Source: CBFDBF01 sp050304615 (lineage in GTDB: Bacteria > Pseudomonadota > Gammaproteobacteria > Chromatiales > Chromatiaceae). From it: a DNA stretch of 64,000 nt. A program made the translations under genes and the position numbers. The DNA lies in NCBI GenBank assembly GCA_050304615.1, contig JBNLDW010000002.1, positions 17,570 through 81,569 of the forward strand, read 5' to 3'. The notes beneath the pieces are model-generated. The model did not search any database. It was not told where the DNA came from and saw only the letters and a list, made by a program, of their open reading frames with translations. This document shows, in pieces, positions 59,161 to 64,000 of this stretch. Position 1 is the stretch's first letter; each line of letters begins with the position of its first letter.

Positions 59161-60252
59161 CTAGACATTGAATCGAAAGTGCACCACATCTCCATCCTGA
59201 ACCAGATACTCCTTTCCTTCCAGTCGTAGTTTGCCTGCCTCTTTTGCCCCCTGCTCCCCTTTGCAGGCAACAAAATCATCATAGGCGATCACCTCGGCCC
59301 GGATAAATCCACGTTCAAAATCGGTGTGGATCACACCTGCGGCCTGTGGGGCGGTGGCACCAACAGGGATGGTCCAGGCCCTTACCTCTTTTTCACCAGC
59401 AGTGAAGTAGGTCTCCAGATTCAATAGCTTGTAGCCAGCCCGCACCACACGATGCAAACCAGGTTCATGCAGACCAATAGTCTCCAAAAACTCCTTCTGA
59501 TCGGCCTCTTCCAGCTCTACAATCTCTGCCTCGATAGAGGCACAGACCGGTACCACGACGGCACCCTCTTTCTGCGCCAGCTTCTCGACCATCTCAAGTG
59601 CCGGATTGTCACTAAAACCATCTTCAGCCACGTTGGCAATGTACATGGCTGGCTTGGCGGTAAGTAGAAACAGATCCCGCAGCTCCTCTCTCTCACCTGC
59701 AGATAGCTCCATAGAGCGCACCTGCTCACCCCCATCCAGATGATCTCGTACCAGCTCCAACAATACCTTGCGGGCCTGGATCTTTTTGTCGCCGGTACGT
59801 GCCTGACGAGTTGCCCGATCCAACGCCTTTTCAACTGACTCCAGATCGGCCAGACCGAGTTCGGTGTTAATCACCTCGATATCTGCCAGCGGATCCACTC
59901 GCCCGGAGACATGCACTACATCACTGTCTTCAAAACAGCGTACTACGTGGGCTATGGCATCTGTCTCTCTGATATTTGCCAGAAATTTATTACCCAACCC
60001 CTCCCCCTTGGAGGCGCCAGCCACCAGCCCGGCAATATCAACAAATTGCATAGTTGTGGGGAGCACCCTCTGGGGTTGAACGATACCGGCCAGAACATCC
60101 AGCCTGGGATCGGGCAGTGGAACCATCCCGACATTTGGCTCGATAGTACAGAACGGATAGTTCTCCGCTGCAATGACCGCCTTGGTCAAGGCGTTAAAAA
60201 GGGTGGACTTGCCTACATTTGGCAGCCCAACGATACCGCATTTAAAACCCAT
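59161..60252 (-). CDS. ychF: Redox-regulated ATPase YchF
   Basis: A 363-residue Obg-family P-loop protein that prefers ATP and binds ribosomes. It has G1 GIVGLPNVGKSTLFNALTK at the start, G3 DIAGLVAGASKGEGLGNKFL, G4-like YIANVAEDGF (NVAE instead of NKxD, giving ATP preference) and a C-terminal TGS domain ending EYLVQDGDVVHFRFNV. The usual pth neighbour is absent; instead tRNA-Met lies downstream and tRNA-Thr upstream. Confidence 0.97.
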   Translation of the reverse strand: MGFKCGIVGLPNVGKSTLFNALTKAVIAAENYPFCTIEPNVGMVPLPDPRLDVLAGIVQPQRVLPTTMQFVDIAGLVAGASKGEGLGNKFLANIRETDAIAHVVRCFEDSDVVHVSGRVDPLADIEVINTELGLADLESVEKALDRATRQARTGDKKIQARKVLLELVRDHLDGGEQVRSMELSAGEREELRDLFLLTAKPAMYIANVAEDGFSDNPALEMVEKLAQKEGAVVVPVCASIEAEIVELEEADQKEFLETIGLHEPGLHRVVRAGYKLLNLETYFTAGEKEVRAWTIPVGATAPQAAGVIHTDFERGFIRAEVIAYDDFVACKGEQGAKEAGKLRLEGKEYLVQDGDVVHFRFNV

Positions 60253-60307
60253 GATTTTACATCCAGAGAGTTAGGCCTGAACCTATAAGATTCAGGAGAG
60301 TGAAAAA

Positions 60308-60383
60308 TGGAGCTGGCGGCAGGAGTCGAACCTGTGACCTGCTGATTACAAATCAGCTGCTCTACCAACTGAGCTACGCCAGC
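60308..60383 (-). tRNA. tRNA-Thr (anticodon TGT)
   Basis: A 76-base cloverleaf on the minus strand. Acceptor GCTGGCG / CGCCAGC; anticodon stem CTGAT / ATCAG with loop TTTGTAA, anticodon TGT (reads ACA); T arm GTTCGACTC; CCA encoded. In many relatives this tRNA is part of a Tyr-Gly-Thr-tuf cluster; here it stands alone. Confidence 0.95.
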
Positions 60384-60466
60384 ACAAACCAAAAGGAGCA
60401 TCATTTAAGAAGAACGCGGGGCGGGCGACACTCAGCCGTTTTGTTCTCCTTTCTATTGTAGAAAAT

Positions 60467-61252
60467 TCATCCCCCCGTGGCAATCTCTCCACAAGGGCGT
60501 TCGGTCAAATCTACGTCCGGATAGCGCTGTTTTAGCCGATTCCATATCCGTTTAACCGCTCCTACCTCATCCCTGATCTTGAAATGGATGCTATAGCGCC
60601 TCTTGTTTAGAAAGCGAGAACGCAGCTCCGCGTTAAATCCCTTTTGCTCAATCTCTTGCCGTAGTTTTTCCGCATTCTCCTGCTGGAAGAACATACCCAG
60701 GGAAACTGCATTATTTAGCTCCCCACTTCTGAAATGCCAGACATCCGTAATCCCAGCTGCTGCCAATTTATCAATCATATCCTGTGCGGCGTCGCTACTC
60801 TCCATGGGTGGGATCACCACCCAGAATCCGATCTCGATCTTGCCATTGGTCTCCTGGAGTGAGCTCTTAACTCCCTCATCTGTAAGCTGTTTTCTGGCCT
60901 CCTGCGCCATCTGGCGATCATCTATAACACCGAATACCCCGCAGCGACTAACCAGTTTTACCGCAGGCTTTGGCTTAGTGGGAAGCACCGCAGGCAGTTC
61001 TGTCACCACCGGTGTAGCCACCTCCGCTGGTATCTCTACAGCCTGCTGCGGCTCATCTGTCACCAGGTCACTCGCTACCTCTTCCGCTGCAACCATATCC
61101 CCTTTTGCAGACTCTATCTCAGACAGCAAGCGCAAATTGCCCACCCCTCTGTAGTGGGTAATCCCCTTAGTCTGATCAACCGGCTCATACTGGATCCCCC
61201 AGACAAGGATCGCCATATTGGTCATCAATAGCAGGATAAAAAGCCACTTCAT
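60467..61252 (-). CDS. SPOR-domain membrane protein
   Basis: A 261-residue protein with one N-terminal membrane helix (LFILLLMTNMAILVWGIQY), an acidic/Pro-rich linker and a C-terminal SPOR-like region (about 150-225; VSRCGVFGVIDDRQMAQEAR, NNAVSLGMFFQQENAEKLRQ). SPOR domains bind denuded peptidoglycan at division sites. It is last in a birA-coaX-SPOR string, a gene order I recall in several gammaproteobacteria. The start lies nine bases after coaX. Confidence 0.85.
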   Translation of the reverse strand: MKWLFILLLMTNMAILVWGIQYEPVDQTKGITHYRGVGNLRLLSEIESAKGDMVAAEEVASDLVTDEPQQAVEIPAEVATPVVTELPAVLPTKPKPAVKLVSRCGVFGVIDDRQMAQEARKQLTDEGVKSSLQETNGKIEIGFWVVIPPMESSDAAQDMIDKLAAAGITDVWHFRSGELNNAVSLGMFFQQENAEKLRQEIEQKGFNAELRSRFLNKRRYSIHFKIRDEVGAVKRIWNRLKQRYPDVDLTERPCGEIATGG

Positions 61253-61261
61253 AGCATATAT

Positions 61262-62026
61262 CTAATCGTCCTTAGAGGAATTGGCCAATAGTGCCAATCC
61301 CTGAATCACCAGGTCTGATTCGACTCTCCCAGAATGCGATAGCTGCCTCTTTATGCGTCCGGCATCTGTCCCGGTCAGCACCAACACCGGGGCCCTCTGC
61401 AACCGCTGTTGCGCCTGCTCGAGCACTCTATCCACCAGGGCTGCCACTGCGTTCACCCCACCAACGGCAATCGCACCAGCGGTATCGCTTGCCAGCCAGT
61501 CAGGTGGCTCAACGGCTTCGGCCAGCGGGATGGCTGTCTGCTGCAGCAGGCTCTCCCGCATCATAGCAAAACCTGGCAGTATCATCCCTCCAAGATGCAC
61601 TCCATCCGCCGTCATCAGGTCAATAGTGATAGCTGTGCCGCAGTCCACCACGCAGACCGGGTCAGATATCTGATGATGCGCCGCAAGTAGGGTCAGCCAA
61701 CGATCTACCCCCAGCTCAGCTGGGCTATTATAAGCGTTGGTCACCCCGAGCGCCTGGGCCGTAGCCTGGACAAAGATAGGCTCGCAACTCCACTGCTGCT
61801 GCAACCATGCTCGCAGACTCTCCTGCACTTCTGATTTGGCGACACTAGCGACTACGACGCGTGCGGGCTCTGGCTCATCCTGCCAACACTTCTGAGCTAC
61901 GGCGGCCACAGTAGTGGCACGATGCAATACAGACTGCACCGGGGTCAATTCAGCGCCACTGGTCCAGGCCCACTTCAGGCTGGAATTACCCAAATCAATC
62001 AATAGTAGCAGTGCACTATTGGGCAT
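61262..62026 (-). CDS. coaX: Type III pantothenate kinase
   Basis: The first step of coenzyme A synthesis, ASKHA fold. The 254-residue protein has LLLIDLGNSSLKWAW at the N-terminus, ELGVDRWLTLLAAH, DCGTAITIDLMTADGVHLGG and an end with LVLTGTDAGRIKRQL. It lies one base after birA, so the two are coupled. Confidence 0.94.
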   Translation of the reverse strand: MPNSALLLLIDLGNSSLKWAWTSGAELTPVQSVLHRATTVAAVAQKCWQDEPEPARVVVASVAKSEVQESLRAWLQQQWSCEPIFVQATAQALGVTNAYNSPAELGVDRWLTLLAAHHQISDPVCVVDCGTAITIDLMTADGVHLGGMILPGFAMMRESLLQQTAIPLAEAVEPPDWLASDTAGAIAVGGVNAVAALVDRVLEQAQQRLQRAPVLVLTGTDAGRIKRQLSHSGRVESDLVIQGLALLANSSKDD

Positions 62027-62027
62027 G

Positions 62028-63032
62028 CTATTTAACCTCCATACCGGTTGGCGCTGTCCGCAGGCTCACTTCGCCGCCATGATAGGCACACACCTCTCCC
62101 GTAGCCTTCTCCAGTAGAATAGAGCCGGTTATATCAATCCCTCTATGAATTCCGTCAATCTGCCGGCTACCGAGCTGGAGCGCAACCGGCAGACCATAAT
62201 AAAGATCGTAGCGCTGCCACTCTTTAACCAGAGAGGATATCCCATCCTGACTGAACCTACCCATTGTCTGTAGTAAGCTCTCCATCAGGGCTGCTGCCAG
62301 TCGGTTACGGGAGATATCACTACCTCCAGGAATCTCGGTTAGATCTATCCACGGCTGATCTATATTCTCACCCTGCGCCAATGCAAGCCCGCAATTTATC
62401 CCCAGCCCCAGCACTACCCGGCTGGGACCATCTGACTCACCAGCGACCTCAAGCAACAGACCGGCCAACTTGCGTCCATCCCAGAGTATGTCATTGGGCC
62501 ATTTCAGCCCCACCTGAGCCACCCCTAATGCCTGTAGCGTATCCACCACGGCTACCCCAGCAGCCAGGCTAAGGGTGCTGAGGTGGCTGGGCCCATCTGG
62601 ATAATCCCAGAAGATGGATAGATATATGCTGCTACCAAAGGGTGAGACCCAGCTACGGCCACGGCGACCTCGCCCATCTGTCTGCTCTTCGGCAAGGCAG
62701 ATGTGACCGGAAGAAATCTCCCCTGGCGGCTGGGTCAACAGGTGACTGTTAGTCGAGCCTATCTGCTGGTGCAGTTCCAGTTTACTGATCCAGCTGCGGC
62801 CTGTGGTGGAGATGGCTGCGAGTATCTGTTCTCTATCTAGTAGCTCCAGTGGCCGCTCTATGCGATATCCGCGCCCTCGTACTGCATGAATCTTCAAGTT
62901 GATAGAGGTGCCAAGTTGCTGGATATGCTTCCATACCCCGGCACGACTGATACCACACCGTTGCGCCAACTCCTCACCGGAGTGGAATTTGCCATCGGCA
63001 AGCTGGCGGATGATCTGGTAACGGCTCTCCAT
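62028..63032 (-). CDS. birA: Biotin-protein ligase / biotin operon repressor
   Basis: A 334-residue protein. Residues 1-65 are a winged HTH (FHSGEELAQRCGISRAGVWK), so it can act as a repressor. The ligase domain has TDGRGRRGRSWVSPFGSSIY near residue 112, LKWPNDILWDGRKLAGLLLE near 178 and a C-terminal SH3-like domain. First gene of the birA-coaX-SPOR operon, upstream of the rRNA operon end. Confidence 0.95.
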   Translation of the reverse strand: MESRYQIIRQLADGKFHSGEELAQRCGISRAGVWKHIQQLGTSINLKIHAVRGRGYRIERPLELLDREQILAAISTTGRSWISKLELHQQIGSTNSHLLTQPPGEISSGHICLAEEQTDGRGRRGRSWVSPFGSSIYLSIFWDYPDGPSHLSTLSLAAGVAVVDTLQALGVAQVGLKWPNDILWDGRKLAGLLLEVAGESDGPSRVVLGLGINCGLALAQGENIDQPWIDLTEIPGGSDISRNRLAAALMESLLQTMGRFSQDGISSLVKEWQRYDLYYGLPVALQLGSRQIDGIHRGIDITGSILLEKATGEVCAYHGGEVSLRTAPTGMEVK

Positions 63033-63470
63033 CAGACAATTGTACCTAAATTTGGCCCATATAATGGCGATCTATTCCTGAAAATGCAGGAACAGGTTTG
63101 TGGCAATCATGCCATGAAGTCTTGATCCAAGACCTGCATATTTAACGCGGAGTACGCAGAGGTGCAAAGGTTATTAAAACACGATGCAATTTTGCTAAAC
63201 CCAGGCATTGCTATTTGGCCGCGAATGGACGCTAAGAACCACAAATAATCGCGAATAACTTTAATGCAATTTGCGAGCTTTTGCGGTAATTCGCGTAAAT
63301 TTGCGGCTCCATATCTGTGCAAGCTTTGCGTTTATTACTCGGTTATCCCGCCCCACCGGAACGGTGGGTAGGGTACTCACAATGCGACCTGCGCGAAAGC
63401 GAAGAAGTACTCAATGAAACTCAAAAGATGTTCTAAAGTGAACCCGAAGGGTTCTGTGAGGCATACAACA
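63033..63470. repeat. Gene-free stretch with dispersed repeat words, between birA and the rRNA terminator
   Basis: It repeats the motifs of 6.4-6.8 kb: AACGCGGAGTACGCAGAGGT ending GCAAAGG (about 63144-63170) and a TTTGCGG-type series (GCGAATGGACGCTAAGAACC, TTCGCGTAAATTTGCGGCTC; 63220-63310). A perfect hairpin CCCACCG-GAA-CGGTGGG lies at 63352-63368, and AACCCGAAGGGTT at 63441. No gene. Confidence 0.55.
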
Positions 63471-63505
63471 AAAAAAAGCCCACCCCTAATGGGGTGGGCT
63501 TTTTC
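63471..63505 (-). terminator. Intrinsic terminator of the rRNA operon
   Basis: AAAGCCCACCCC and GGGGTGGGCTTT with a 4-base loop (TAAT), flanked by A7 and T5, directly after 5S rRNA on the minus strand. Confidence 0.93.
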
Positions 63506-63517
63506 TTTGAATTAAAA

Positions 63518-63632
63518 CCTGGCAGTGACCTACTTTCGCATGGGGAGACCCCACACTATCATCGGCGATACACCGTTTCACTTCTGAGTTCGAGATGGGA
63601 TCAGGTGGTACCAGTGCTCTATTGCCGCCAGG
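63518..63632 (-). rRNA. 5S ribosomal RNA
   Basis: On the minus strand it starts CCTGGCGGCAATAGAGCA and ends GGTCACTGCCAGG; the two ends pair. Internal words (CCATCTCGAACTCAGAAGTG, ATGCGAAAGTAGG) are standard bacterial 5S. Exact ends may be one or two bases further out. Confidence 0.96.
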
Positions 63633-63750
63633 TAAACTGTTGTGAAAAACAGAGGTCGGCAGACCGACCCAGGTCTTTCAAATTCGGAAATATCGTAGTT
63701 GGCATGTTGCATTGCTTGTAACCACAACACGCAAAATTTTTGGGTGTTAT

Positions 63751-64000
<250 letters not shown>

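Noticed and set aside
63494..63721. 75-codon frame near the end of the window
   Set aside because: It overlaps the 5S rRNA gene and its terminator.

Overview
The window is a chromosomal segment of a gammaproteobacterium (medium GC, coding on both strands). It carries rpsT starting with TTG, the ileS-lspA-ribF-murJ neighbourhood, an rplU-rpmA / obgE / proB block divergent from ispB, and a birA-coaX-SPOR block next to a ribosomal RNA operon. No gene fixes the genus. A Mrp/complex-I-like energy-coupling operon, a SulP anion transporter and a cytochrome c peroxidase cluster would suit a redox-versatile, perhaps sulfur-oxidising, bacterium, but that is inference.

Layout. 1-2.7 kb: type I secretion ABC transporter and the start of its HlyD adaptor. 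3.2-5.7 kb: hisI-gloB-pyrC operon. 5.8-12.7 kb: ankyrin lipoprotein, alanine/Na+ symporter, FKBP isomerase, a small flagellar-like protein, nadC and a DUF1631 protein. 13-15.8 kb: a tightly coupled operon of two DUF1538 membrane proteins, a PII-like protein, a CBS protein and ampD. 16.3-19.5 kb: DUF4405, DUF4242, membrane-anchored di-haem peroxidase and a Crp/Fnr regulator, with palindromic candidate sites. 19.5-25.1 kb: small accessory genes, SulP transporter, ndk, nitroreductase. 25.4-30.3 kb: FIST protein, two histidine kinases and a response regulator with TPR-like repeats.

30.4-41.6 kb is the most interesting part: a 13-gene minus-strand operon with Mrp-antiporter subunits (E, F, G, MbhD-like, an MbhE-MrpB fusion, MrpC), a giant protein fusing two proton/sodium-pump subunits, NuoH/B/C/D-like subunits, a NuoI-like ferredoxin fused to a GltD-like FAD/NAD(P)H oxidoreductase, and a ferritin-like protein. 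It resembles archaeal Mbh/Mbs(Mbx) respiratory complexes, but lacks [NiFe] ligands and one ligand of the N2-type cluster. I infer a NAD(P)H-linked, ion-pumping complex, possibly run in reverse to make low-potential reductant.

41.7-54.2 kb is housekeeping (lspA, ileS, ribF, murJ, rpsT, proB, obgE, rpmA, rplU, ispB), interrupted at 48.2-49.9 kb by two inverted copies of a hairpin-bearing repeat around an AT-rich membrane-protein gene. 54.2-56 kb: tRNA-Pro, an HD-GYP gene and a duplicated tRNA-Pro 3' end. 56-63 kb: hemC, amtB, tRNA-Met, ychF, tRNA-Thr, SPOR protein, coaX, birA. The window ends inside a minus-strand rRNA operon (5S complete, 3' end of 23S). No CRISPR array, integrase or recognisable transposase gene was seen.
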